A stretch of DNA of 8,297 nucleotides from Acidimicrobiia bacterium (GCA_013695075.1 JACDBE010000148.1:1-8297), one strand, 5' to 3'; shown: positions 1 to 6,884, numbered from the stretch's first letter. The notes: generated from the sequence alone by a model not told the origin. Translations and numbers: made by a program.

Positions 1-36
1 GAGCCGTAAACCGACCGTAGCGACGGTCTACGGCTC
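1..36 (-). terminator. Strong stem-loop after the cyclo-ligase gene
   Basis: Bases 1-8 (GAGCCGTA) pair perfectly with 29-36 (TACGGCTC), and 13-18 (GACCGT) pair with 23-28 (ACGGTC) around an AGCG loop. A 4-nt bulge at 9-12 is the only interruption. The stem begins 22 nt past the stop of the minus-strand cyclo-ligase gene, where an intrinsic terminator would sit. Whether a T-run follows cannot be seen because the window ends here, so a repeat element is also possible. Confidence 0.5.
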
Positions 37-58
37 ATCAGTGCATCGGACCTGCTCG

Positions 59-643
59 TCAGCCGGCTGATTTGGCTACGCCTACTACGCCTTCGTCGGA
101 GGCGAGCCAATGGACTGGGATGTCGTCGTCGTCGGCGGGGAGGCGGTCGGCTACCAGGGCCGCCGGGGTCACCCCAACGAACACCGTGCCGGTCCGCATC
201 CTGCCAAGTAACTCGTCGTAGTAGCCCAGTCCCCTGCCCAACCGGTTGCCGTACAGATCGAAGGAGAGCCCGGGAACCAGCACGATGTCGACGTGGTGCG
301 GGTCGACGAACGGGGCGTTCTCCCGGGGCTGGCGAAACCCGAGGCGGTGGTACTCCATCGGCCCGGTCAACTCGTGGATGGTGAGCGGCCCTTCCTCGGG
401 GGTGCGGGTGACCACCCAGTGCACCGGCAGCCCCGAGGTCAGCATCGGCTCCAGGTCGATCTCCTGTGCCATGGGCAGGTAGGTGAGCACGGTGCTGTCG
501 TGTTTCAACGGGGGAAAGGTGTGTAGCGACGCCTGGATCACCTGCGACAGGTGGGGCCAGTCGAGGCCGGCTCGCTTCTGCCTGGCCCAGGTACGCCACG
601 CCGCCTTGTCGGCGCCTGGGCCGAAGGGGACCTCGTCAACCAC
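59..643 (-). CDS. 5-formyltetrahydrofolate cyclo-ligase
   Basis: This 194-residue protein is a 5-formyltetrahydrofolate cyclo-ligase (MTHFS family; ygfA/fau in E. coli). The family uses ATP to convert 5-formyl-THF to 5,10-methenyl-THF, returning a storage folate to the cytoplasmic one-carbon pool. The family signature is complete: VPGLSFD at 123-129, then GNRLGRGLGYYD at 132-143. Upstream are PMAQEID (57-63), with the conserved acidic residue, and a basic N-terminus with K13 and R21 suited to ATP binding. Length is normal for the family. The start is a GTG overlapping the SDR stop by 8 bp (GTGGTTGA). A GAGGA Shine-Dalgarno-like sequence lies 9 nt upstream (653-657 on the plus strand), inside the SDR gene, so translational coupling is likely. 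A hairpin follows the stop. The family call is firm; only the exact start is less certain. Confidence 0.93.
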   Translation of the reverse strand: MVDEVPFGPGADKAAWRTWARQKRAGLDWPHLSQVIQASLHTFPPLKHDSTVLTYLPMAQEIDLEPMLTSGLPVHWVVTRTPEEGPLTIHELTGPMEYHRLGFRQPRENAPFVDPHHVDIVLVPGLSFDLYGNRLGRGLGYYDELLGRMRTGTVFVGVTPAALVADRLPADDDDIPVHWLASDEGVVGVAKSAG

Positions 644-1538
644 CGAGCAGCTTCCTCAGTTTGGTGAACTCGTCGCCGGATGAGTACGGCACCAGGTAGC
701 CGTCCTCGGCCCGGATCGCCTCCACACTGGCGGCGATGTCGTCGACGGTGATCGGCCCGTGGTCGGGGTGCCGGAACCAGCCGGGGGTGAGCCCGACGAA
801 GAACCGGCTCACCGAACCACCTCCCACCGACCAGACCTCCCCGCTCAGGGTGCACGCCTCGGAGGCCAGGTAGGCGACGGCGGGTGACACCAGCGCCGGA
901 TCGAACAGCGGGGCGCCCTCGCCGAGCAGCTCCGCGGTCATCCGGGTATGGGCGATGGGTGCCACCGCGTTGGCGGTGATCCCGTACCGAGCCGCCTCCA
1001 GCTTCAGCACCTGCATCAGCCCGATCAGACCCATCTTGGCGGCGCCGTAGTTGGTCTGGCCGAAGTTGCCCAACAGCCCCGAGGCGCTGGAGGTGACCAC
1101 GATGCGACCGTAACCCTGGGCCTTCATGTGGGCGAAGGCCGGTCTGGTGACGTAGAACGCTCCCTTGAGGTGAACGTCGAGCACCGCATCGAGGTCGCCC
1201 CACTCCAGGTTGGCGAACGTCTTGTCGCGCAGGAAGCCGGCGTTGTTGACCACCACGTCGATCCGCCCGAACTCGGCGACGGCCCGCTCGACGATGGATG
1301 CCGCCGCCTCGGGAACGGACACCGAGGCGTGGTCGGAGACGGCGGCCCCGCCGGCAGCGCGGATCTCGTCGACCACCGCATCGGCAGGGCTGGTCCCCGA
1401 TCCGGCGCCGCGGACGTCGCCGCCGAGATCGTTGACCACCACCGCGGCGCCCAACGAGGCCAAGAGTTTGGCGTGCTCCCGGCCTAACCCGCCACCGGCA
1501 CCGGTGACGATGGCGACCCGGTCGGTGAAATCGACCAT
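636..1538 (-). CDS. Short-chain dehydrogenase, (3R)-hydroxyacyl-CoA dehydrogenase (HSD17B4/MFE-2)-like
   Basis: This 300-residue classical SDR has a Rossmann fold with the cofactor motif TGAGGGLG at 12-19, VVNDLGGD at 34-41, NNAG at 98-101, catalytic S151 (TSSASG), and Y164 and K168 (YxxxK). Features such as VVNDLGGD, GILRD-like GFLRD after NNAG, and NFGQTNY before the catalytic Tyr closely resemble the dehydrogenase domain of peroxisomal multifunctional enzyme type 2. That enzyme oxidises (3R)-hydroxyacyl-CoA in beta-oxidation. As in that group, His (H123, HLKGAF) occupies the place usually held by the SDR active-site Asn. Residues 250-300 form a C-terminal extension resembling the linker after the MFE-2 SDR domain; no hydratase or SCP2 domain follows. 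GAGGAG at 1549-1554 (minus sense) lies 10 nt before the ATG. The exact substrate is inferred, and another acyl-CoA, steroid or alcohol substrate is possible. Confidence 0.9.
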   Translation of the reverse strand: MVDFTDRVAIVTGAGGGLGREHAKLLASLGAAVVVNDLGGDVRGAGSGTSPADAVVDEIRAAGGAAVSDHASVSVPEAAASIVERAVAEFGRIDVVVNNAGFLRDKTFANLEWGDLDAVLDVHLKGAFYVTRPAFAHMKAQGYGRIVVTSSASGLLGNFGQTNYGAAKMGLIGLMQVLKLEAARYGITANAVAPIAHTRMTAELLGEGAPLFDPALVSPAVAYLASEACTLSGEVWSVGGGSVSRFFVGLTPGWFRHPDHGPITVDDIAASVEAIRAEDGYLVPYSSGDEFTKLRKLLGG

Positions 1539-1568
1539 CGACCGACGGCTCCTCGTGAGTGAGCGGGC

Positions 1569-1574
1569 ACGTTA
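1569..1574 (-). promoter_or_regulatory. Candidate -10 box for the SDR/cyclo-ligase unit
   Basis: TAACGT on the minus strand fits the actinobacterial TAnnnT pattern. It would start transcription around 1562, giving a leader of about 23 nt that contains the GAGGAG ribosome site. No convincing -35 hexamer is visible. This is a weak pattern-based call. Confidence 0.25.
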
Positions 1575-1601
1575 GCGGGAGGCTTTGCCGACCCGACCCG
1601 G

Positions 1602-1607
1602 TACCAT
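1602..1607 (+). promoter_or_regulatory. Candidate -10 box for a leaderless transcript
   Basis: TACCAT (TAnnnT) ends exactly 6 nt before the ATG at 1614, and no Shine-Dalgarno sequence is present. This is the arrangement expected of a leaderless mRNA starting at the A of the ATG, common in actinobacteria. The acyltransferase gene at 6995 has the same arrangement with the same 6-nt gap. No -35 is recognisable. Confidence 0.35.
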
Positions 1608-1613
1608 TGGCCC

Positions 1614-2966
1614 ATGAAGCCGAGCGAGGGGCCGGGTCCGATACGCACGTTGCCGCCGGAACTACCCGAACCTCCTCCAGCCGCCGGGGGCCAGCCGGCC
1701 AACCCACCGGACCGACGCTGGGTGCCGCTGGCCGCCCTGGGGGCAGTCATCGCCGTGCTCACCGCGGTGGGCATCTTCGAGACGGCCCCACCCGAGGCGG
1801 CCGAGCAGGCAGCGCCCACCGTCGACACCGTACCCAGCCTCGCCGGGGACGCCCCCGCCACCGCCACCACCGTCGTCGATGAGCCGTCGCTGGCAGCGCT
1901 CATCCCCGGGCTCGATCACAGCCCGGCGGTGATTTATCGGCCCGACGACGATCGCACCGCCATGGCCTCCTGGTACCTGCGGGCCGGTCAGCCGCGCACC
2001 AGCGTCACCTGGGGAGCCAGCAGCACCACCGCCGCCCTCGACGCCTCCAACCGCCTGGTAATGGCGATTACCAACGAGGGGGCGAGCACCCTATGGGTGG
2101 GCTCGGCACCGCTGGTGGTGCCCGCCTTCATCGACATCCGCGGGGCGGCGTGGCACCCCACCGAGGACGCCCGCATCGCCTTTGTCGGCCGGGCACCCGG
2201 ATCAAAGGCCCACCACCTCTACACGGCGGTAGGGAGACCCACCGGGGGGATCACCAACCTGGTCGACCTGGGAGCCGTCCCCGACCGCACCGAGCTCCTC
2301 GGGTGGGGCGAGTGGGGGTTCGCCCTCTCGCGACTCGTCGAGCCATCGCTGCGGCTGTGGGACGTTTCCGACCCCGCCAACCCCGACGGCTTCGTCACCC
2401 GCGAGCTGCTGCATATCGCCATCTTCCTCCATGCCGACGGTCGCCCACGGATCTCGATGCCGGCGCTTCCTCGTTCCGTTGGGCCCAACGGGGAGATGGT
2501 GGTCCAACCCCGCATCGCCGCCTACCGGGCCGCCATAGCCGCCGGGCACACCAATGAGGAGCTCGGCTTCCTCGGTGAGGTGACCCTGGTCGGGGAGCGC
2601 GAGTTGGGGGTGACGACGGCGGCGGTGGTAGGCCCCGACCAGAGTCCCACCAACGCCCTGTTCTTCATCGACGAAGAGGCAATGGCCTCCGGCAGCGTCG
2701 AGTTCATGTTCTCCCCGGACGGCGCCACGGTGGTGATGCTGGCCCAACGAGACGGCCGGATGGTGGTCACCGCCTCCCGGCTCGACTCCAACAGCACCCG
2801 CCAGTCCTTCGTACCCGCCGACCGCGCCATCGGATTCAGCAACGACGGCGTCTACCTCATCACCCAGAACGAGGAGACCGGTGACATCCTCCTGGTGAAT
2901 TGGGATCGGGGATCAAGCGTGCGGATCCCGTTCACCCTCGGTCGGGTGCTGATCTTCGACGTTTGA
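1614..2966 (+). CDS. Membrane-anchored protein with beta-propeller-like exported domain, function unknown
   Basis: I do not recognise a named family for this 450-residue protein. Residues 1-35 are Pro-rich and end in DRR. Residues 36-55 form one hydrophobic helix (VPLAALGAVIAVLTAVGIF) preceded by positive charge, so the rest is probably outside the membrane. Residues 56-90 are a Pro/Ala/Thr linker. From about 100 to 450 the sequence is beta-rich, with repeated short strands and turns: LWVGSAP near 160, IAFVGRAPGSKAHHLY at 188-203, LRLWDVSDP at 246-254, and EFMFSPDGATVVML at 363-376. SPDG-type turns resemble TolB/WD40-like propeller blades, but no blade count can be fixed by eye. It stands alone, divergent from the SDR and convergent with the next gene. 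The ATG lacks a ribosome site and is best explained by a leaderless transcript. Function unknown; the coding call is firm. Confidence 0.85.
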   Translation: MKPSEGPGPIRTLPPELPEPPPAAGGQPANPPDRRWVPLAALGAVIAVLTAVGIFETAPPEAAEQAAPTVDTVPSLAGDAPATATTVVDEPSLAALIPGLDHSPAVIYRPDDDRTAMASWYLRAGQPRTSVTWGASSTTAALDASNRLVMAITNEGASTLWVGSAPLVVPAFIDIRGAAWHPTEDARIAFVGRAPGSKAHHLYTAVGRPTGGITNLVDLGAVPDRTELLGWGEWGFALSRLVEPSLRLWDVSDPANPDGFVTRELLHIAIFLHADGRPRISMPALPRSVGPNGEMVVQPRIAAYRAAIAAGHTNEELGFLGEVTLVGERELGVTTAAVVGPDQSPTNALFFIDEEAMASGSVEFMFSPDGATVVMLAQRDGRMVVTASRLDSNSTRQSFVPADRAIGFSNDGVYLITQNEETGDILLVNWDRGSSVRIPFTLGRVLIFDV

Positions 2967-3100
2967 CACTCACGAGGTGCCAACACTGAGCAACTGCCTG
3001 GAACAATCTCCGAGCTGCGGCGTAGCACCACTCAGCCACCACATCCCTCGATCGGCCTTCGCACGAGTCCACACCAAGCGGGCTCAACCTAGACATGGCT

Positions 3101-3127
3101 GCCTGACCCCGGCCGAGGCCGTCAGGC
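3101..3127. terminator. Hairpin between convergent genes
   Basis: GCCTGAC (3101-3107) pairs with GTCAGGC (3121-3127). Inside, GGCC (3111-3114) pairs with GGCC (3117-3120), leaving a CCC bulge. The hairpin overlaps the stop codon of the minus-strand membrane-protein gene and lies 134 nt past the stop of the plus-strand gene. It could end transcription from both sides. No T-run follows on either strand, so termination is inferred from position and stem only. Confidence 0.35.
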
Positions 3128-4222
3128 TCGGTAGATGTCCTCGTCCGGCGTGCGAACACGACCGGACTCGGTACGGGCGATGACCAGCCGTGATCCCCAC
3201 AGTCCGGCGAACGAGGCGATGGCCGCACCGATCAGGAGGCCGGCAAACGCCCACAAGGCAGCCCGAGCAGAGGCGTCGGCCGCGTCATCGAGAGTCTGGC
3301 GAGCATCCTCGACGAGCTGACCAACCTCACCCTGGGCATCGGTCAGGGCAGCCTGGGCGGCGTCGATGGCGTCGCCGGCCCCTTCAGCGGCTCGCTGCGC
3401 GCCCTCGACGGCGTTGTCGACGGCTTCCTCGGCCTCCCGCCGGCTCAGCTCGGTGTTCGCAGCTACCGCCTCGGCGATCGCGTCCCGATCGACGGAATCC
3501 GTGATCGCCTCCACCCGCTCCTGCAACGAGGCAGCGAGCTCGTCGAGTACTTCCTCGTAGCCGCCAGGATCGGTCACCAGCTGGGAGGCGGCATCCACGA
3601 TGTCGGCCCGGACTTCGTCGATCTGTTCCTGCAGGTACTCGGGTTGGAGCTCGGGCACGTTGGTGTCGGCGAGCACCTGCCGCACGTCGTCCGTCAACCC
3701 GGAGAAGTCGACATCCCCCACCCCGTCGGCGATTCCCTCGGCGGCAGCCCCCACGGCGTCCCCCGCCACATCGGCGAGGTTACCCAGCTGACCGCCGACG
3801 GTCGAGCCGACCGATCCAACGATGGCACCGCCGAAACCCAGGATCCCCTGGACCGCCAACACCACGGCCACTACGAGGGCAAGCGTCGAGGCCGCCCACA
3901 CCACCAACCCGTGTAGGAACCCAGCACGAACGGCAAGAACCCCGGCGACAAACCCACCGGCAGCCAGCGATACCGCAATCGTGACCACGGACCAGAGCCC
4001 GACTGCGACGCCGACGCCGGCGAACGGCTCGTCGGATGTCGGGTCCGTGATTCCCAGACCAAGCGCCGCACCCACCAGCGAGAACGTGACCAACGTCGCC
4101 AAGGCGACCAACACTCCGGCGACAATGGACCCCCACGACGAGTTGTCGGCTCGCTCGGAAGTGTCCGCACCGAGGTAGGTCGCTCGCCACGAGGCGTGAG
4201 ACTCGAACTCGGGTTCTCTCAT
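3122..4222 (-). CDS. Four-helix membrane protein with long acidic Ala-rich insert (PhnA-like membrane family)
   Basis: This 366-residue protein has helices near 31-58, 70-97, 102-138 and 321-348. The opening SWGSIVAGVLVALATL, the Gly-rich AAGGFVAG, and FLHGLVVWAASTL recall the poorly characterised bacterial membrane proteins often labelled PhnA-like; that link is from memory of sequence style. Between helices 3 and 4 lie about 180 residues rich in Ala, Asp and Glu, probably amphipathic helix or coiled coil (for example EEAVDNAVEGAQRAAEGAG at 265-283). If the N-terminus is inside, this insert is outside the cell and the Arg-containing tail (349-366) is cytoplasmic. The chosen ATG at 4222 has AGAGGA just upstream. 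An in-frame ATG at 4252 adds ten residues but has no ribosome site and would lie almost at the start point of the predicted promoter. Role unknown; an envelope or stress function is inferred. Confidence 0.85.
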   Translation of the reverse strand: MREPEFESHASWRATYLGADTSERADNSSWGSIVAGVLVALATLVTFSLVGAALGLGITDPTSDEPFAGVGVAVGLWSVVTIAVSLAAGGFVAGVLAVRAGFLHGLVVWAASTLALVVAVVLAVQGILGFGGAIVGSVGSTVGGQLGNLADVAGDAVGAAAEGIADGVGDVDFSGLTDDVRQVLADTNVPELQPEYLQEQIDEVRADIVDAASQLVTDPGGYEEVLDELAASLQERVEAITDSVDRDAIAEAVAANTELSRREAEEAVDNAVEGAQRAAEGAGDAIDAAQAALTDAQGEVGQLVEDARQTLDDAADASARAALWAFAGLLIGAAIASFAGLWGSRLVIARTESGRVRTPDEDIYRA

Positions 4223-4264
4223 CGCATCCTCTCGCGGCCCCCGGGCGTCCATGAGAAGTTTTCT

Positions 4265-4289
4265 CTACCCGCGATGGGCCAACTGAAAC
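4265..4289 (-). promoter_or_regulatory. Possible SigB/SigF-type (general stress) promoter
   Basis: Minus strand: GTTTCA (4289-4284), a 13-nt spacer, then GGGTAG (4270-4265). This matches the GTTT(aa)-N12-15-GGGTAT layout known for SigB of Bacillus and related actinobacterial SigB/SigF factors. Transcription would start near 4258, leaving a leader of about 36 nt with the ribosome site before the ATG at 4222. A 5-3-5 palindrome GAGAA-gtt-TTCTC (4253-4265) overlaps the expected start point and may be an operator. The match is by eye. Confidence 0.42.
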
Positions 4290-4505
4290 GTGCCCCCACC
4301 TGCCTTGAGCACACTCTCCAACCCGTCGACCCCACGGACGAAAGGCCGGGGATGCGCGACAACTCGGCGACGAGGCGATCTGCTCCTCATCCACTGAGTG
4401 GCTCAGGGGACGCCGGGACACTCCCACCTCCCACGACTGATGCCATGACATCGGCCCTGGGCGAAACAGTTGACCCGAGGATCGGCCGCGCAACGCGCCA
4501 TGGTC

Positions 4506-5585
4506 TCAGGCCGAGTTTCCCTGCCCAGCGACGACTAGTTCCAGGCCCCGCCACGACGCCAATGCTCTTAGCTCGGCGTGGACGGCGCTGGTGATGACGC
4601 CGGTGAAGGGGATGTCCTGGTGGATGGCGTGGACGCGCAGGAGGGAGTTCTTGCGGTCGGCGGTGGCATCGACCTTGCCGACGAGCCGATCTTCGTGCAG
4701 CACGGGAAGGGCGAAATAGCCCCAGCGTCGCTGCGCCTTAGGTTTGTACATCTCCAGCACGTACTCGAAGTCGAACAGCTCCAGTATGCGCTGCCGGTCG
4801 TGGATGAGGCGATCGAACGGTGACAGCAGGGCGGTGCGGCCGGCGAACGGCTTGCCGATCGCCGCGGGGTCGACCCGCCACTCCCCCGAGGTGCCCTCTA
4901 TCTCCGCCGGCTCGCCCGCCTCGCCGACCACAGATGCCCGAGCGACGCCTAGGGACTCCAGCCGCCGCTGGTCACGCATACGGACGGCCTCTTCCGCCGG
5001 CACCGCGGTGGCGCCCGTCGGGTAGACCCGTGCGGCCAGATCCCACAGGCGCTGCCGCCCCCGCCGACCGGCGATGGCAATCTCACCCCGGGCGGCCAGC
5101 AGGGCCAGCATCTGAGTGACGTTGCGGTCGTTGGTCCAACCGGTCGATGGCCACGGCACCTGGCTGCGGTCGGGAATGTCGCGAGACAGCAGCGGTCCCG
5201 ACCTGCCCAGCAGCTGGAGGATGTCGCCCCGGAACCTGTCGTTGGCCTCCAGCCAGGTGCCCGCCTTTCCTCCAGGCGGCGGCCAGGCAGCCATCTCGGC
5301 CAGGTACAGGCCAAGGTCCGCCATTGGCCGCACCATGGCGCGATGCTCGAACAGGGTGAAAGCGACCTCCAATGCCTGAGTCAGGTGGACCGGCTGGTAC
5401 CGGTCACCAAGTCGGGTCCAGGCAACCAGGTCTGCGCTGGGCGCCACCGCCGCCGTCGGGTCCAGTTGGAGGAAGGTCAGCCGGTGCACCACCGCCAGTA
5501 GGTCGACGGGCCGGGGCGCATCGAGCAGCTGGGCGCCGATGGCGATGCGCCGCGCCTGGACCCGATCGAGCCGGTGGAGTGACAT
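4506..5585 (-). CDS. Winged-helix DNA glycosylase-like protein, AlkX/YcaQ (HTH_42) family, second of a tandem pair
   Basis: This 359-residue protein belongs to the winged-helix HTH_42 family of AlkZ and AlkX (YcaQ), which remove alkylated bases and unhook some interstrand crosslinks. The N-terminus has LTFLQLDPTAAVAP at 37-50. Its Q-L-D (40-42) matches the QxD catalytic motif of AlkX, not the QxQ of AlkZ. The C-terminal core carries LLSPFDRLIHDR (253-264), LFDFEYVLEMYKPKAQRR (270-287) and GYFALPVLHEDRLVGKVD (289-306), followed by ADRKNSLL. It is shorter than the upstream paralogue and differs after the QLD: AAVAPSADLVAW replaces the paralogue's RAHYLPAF-type segment. The ATG lies 9 bp after the upstream stop and has only a weak GCGGA ribosome site, so translation is probably coupled. 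Family membership is firm; glycosylase activity and lesion specificity are inferred. Confidence 0.87.
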   Translation of the reverse strand: MSLHRLDRVQARRIAIGAQLLDAPRPVDLLAVVHRLTFLQLDPTAAVAPSADLVAWTRLGDRYQPVHLTQALEVAFTLFEHRAMVRPMADLGLYLAEMAAWPPPGGKAGTWLEANDRFRGDILQLLGRSGPLLSRDIPDRSQVPWPSTGWTNDRNVTQMLALLAARGEIAIAGRRGRQRLWDLAARVYPTGATAVPAEEAVRMRDQRRLESLGVARASVVGEAGEPAEIEGTSGEWRVDPAAIGKPFAGRTALLSPFDRLIHDRQRILELFDFEYVLEMYKPKAQRRWGYFALPVLHEDRLVGKVDATADRKNSLLRVHAIHQDIPFTGVITSAVHAELRALASWRGLELVVAGQGNSA

Positions 5586-5594
5586 GTCCGCAGG

Positions 5595-6785
5595 CTACGG
5601 GTGACCGAAGGTGCCGCCGAGTGCCGCCGCCAGGTCGCCTCGATCGGCGATGGCCACCTCATTCAGCCCGAGCCAACCGGCCATGGTCTCCAGCTCGGTG
5701 CGCAGCGCCCGGGCCACGTCTATGCGGTCGACATCGGGTTCGGCGTATGCGCCCCGCACCAGCAACCGCGACCCCTGGCGATCGGCCTTGAGGTCGACCC
5801 GGGCCACCAGGGCGCCGTCGAGCAGGAAGGGCAGTACGTAGTAGCCGTAGACCCGCTTCGGCTCGGGGACGTAGATCTCAATCCGGTAGAAAAAGTCGAA
5901 CAGCCGCTCGGTGCGGTCGCGGTACCACACCACAGGGTCGAAGGGGCTGAGCAGCGCCCTCCCCCGTAGCTCCCGCAGTGGGGTCACCTCGGGATGCAGG
6001 TACACCGGGCGCTTCCACCCGGTGACCTCCACCCGCTCCAGCTCGCCATCGTCCACCAGCCGGTCGAGGATGACCCTGGCGGTGGGGACCTTGATCCGGT
6101 AGTAGTCCGCCAGATCGGATGCGGTGCCGATGCCGTGATGGCGCGCCGCCAACAGCAGCAGCCTGCGATGCGCCTCTGCGGCGGGGATCATCTCTCCGTC
6201 GAGCAGCTCGCCGGGGATGACCCGCTCCGCCAGGTCATAGACCTTGGCAAAGTTCCGGTCGCGGTACGAGGCCAGGCGGCCCTTGAAGAACAGCCACTCC
6301 AGGGCCAGCTTGCCGGGAGCGTAGCCCCCCCACGGTCCGGTGCGAACACCCGGATCGGCCAGATCGGATATGGTCAGTGGGCCATGGGCGGCCACCTTCC
6401 GATACACCGCCTCCACGTAGCCGGGGTGATCGGTCTCCAGCTGCACCAGCGCCCGCCAATTCGGCTCGGCCGCCATGGCGTGTCGGTACAGGGGATAGGT
6501 CTCGACGGGCAGCAGCGAGGCGACGTGCGACCAGCCCTCGAAGATCTCCCCGGAGGCGACCGTGTATCGGTCGAAGGCGTCAAGGTCGTATGGTCCCAGC
6601 CGGGAGAACGCCGGCAGGTAATGGGCCCGGGCGAGGACGTTGACCGAGTCCAGCTGGACCAGCCCGACACGACGGAACAGCCGCCGGAAATGGCGCACGT
6701 CGACGCGGCCGGTTGGCCGGCCGTCCCCAAAGCCTTGGGCGGCGAGGGCGTATCGCCGCGCCTCGAGCACCGTCATCGATCGCAT
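5595..6785 (-). CDS. Winged-helix DNA glycosylase-like protein, AlkX/YcaQ (HTH_42) family, first of a tandem pair
   Basis: This 396-residue protein is closer to canonical YcaQ/AlkX than its downstream neighbour. It has VGLVQLDSVNVLARAHYL at 40-57, with the QxD catalytic motif Q44-L45-D46. A long helical middle follows, with EGWSHVASLLPVETYPLYRH (83-102). Winged-helix-like segments include TASDLADYYRIKVPTARVIL (221-240). The C-terminal core LLSPFDPVVWYRDRTERLFD (278-297), IEIYVPEPKRVYGYYVLPF (302-320) and ARVDLKADRQGS (328-339) is shared with the neighbour. Family knowledge suggests removal of alkylated bases or unhooking of interstrand crosslinks, starting base-excision repair. I chose the ATG at 6785 because AGGGG (6791-6795, minus sense) lies 5 nt upstream and because MTVLEARRYAL is where family similarity begins. 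The frame is open to an ATG at 6878, but those 31 extra residues run through a perfect hairpin. Exact substrate unknown. Confidence 0.88.
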   Translation of the reverse strand: MRSMTVLEARRYALAAQGFGDGRPTGRVDVRHFRRLFRRVGLVQLDSVNVLARAHYLPAFSRLGPYDLDAFDRYTVASGEIFEGWSHVASLLPVETYPLYRHAMAAEPNWRALVQLETDHPGYVEAVYRKVAAHGPLTISDLADPGVRTGPWGGYAPGKLALEWLFFKGRLASYRDRNFAKVYDLAERVIPGELLDGEMIPAAEAHRRLLLLAARHHGIGTASDLADYYRIKVPTARVILDRLVDDGELERVEVTGWKRPVYLHPEVTPLRELRGRALLSPFDPVVWYRDRTERLFDFFYRIEIYVPEPKRVYGYYVLPFLLDGALVARVDLKADRQGSRLLVRGAYAEPDVDRIDVARALRTELETMAGWLGLNEVAIADRGDLAAALGGTFGHP

Positions 6786-6807
6786 GGCATCCCCTGGTCG
6801 GACTGCC

Positions 6808-6813
6808 AGCGTA
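6808..6813 (-). promoter_or_regulatory. Candidate -10 box for the AlkX-like gene pair
   Basis: TACGCT on the minus strand fits TAnnnT and would start transcription near 6801. That gives a leader of about 16 nt containing the AGGGG ribosome site. No -35 is seen; the place it would occupy is taken by the 11-bp inverted repeat at 6814-6840. Confidence 0.3.
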
Positions 6814-6840
6814 GGAGGTGCGCCAATCGGGCGCACCTCC
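6814..6840. repeat. Perfect 11-bp inverted repeat, possible operator or RNA hairpin
   Basis: GGAGGTGCGCC (6814-6824) and GGCGCACCTCC (6830-6840) are exact reverse complements around AATCG. It abuts the candidate -10 of the AlkX-like pair, over the expected -35 region. A repressor bound here could block that promoter. In RNA from either strand it would form a very stable stem-loop. Confidence 0.6.
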
Positions 6841-6884
6841 ATAGGCCGTTGCCGTCGGCTCTTCGGTTGACGCCCCATCGCGGT

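Noticed and set aside
538..1707. Long minus-strand open frame of 389 codons across the SDR.
   Set aside because: Composition is almost entirely Arg/Gly/Pro, typical of an out-of-frame read; the SDR frame has complete motifs.
1551..2977. CCTCGTGAGTG at 1551-1561 and its reverse complement CACTCACGAGG at 2967-2977 flank the membrane-anchored gene like terminal inverted repeats.
   Set aside because: An 11-bp inverted pair at arbitrary distance is expected many times by chance in 8 kb of GC-rich DNA. No target duplication or transposase is present, and one copy is simply the SDR ribosome-site region.
4391..4401. CCACT-G-AGTGG palindrome in the gap before the membrane-protein gene.
   Set aside because: Five-bp arms are common by chance, and it lies about 100 nt upstream of the candidate promoter.
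4490..4505. Short CGCG-loop-CGCG stem just past the second AlkX-like stop as a terminator.
   Set aside because: Only about four base pairs and no T-run; too weak to call.
6786..6878. N-terminal extension of the first AlkX-like protein to an ATG at 6878.
   Set aside because: It would encode a Pro/Arg-rich stretch across the 11-bp hairpin, and the ATG at 6785 has a good ribosome site at the point where family similarity begins.
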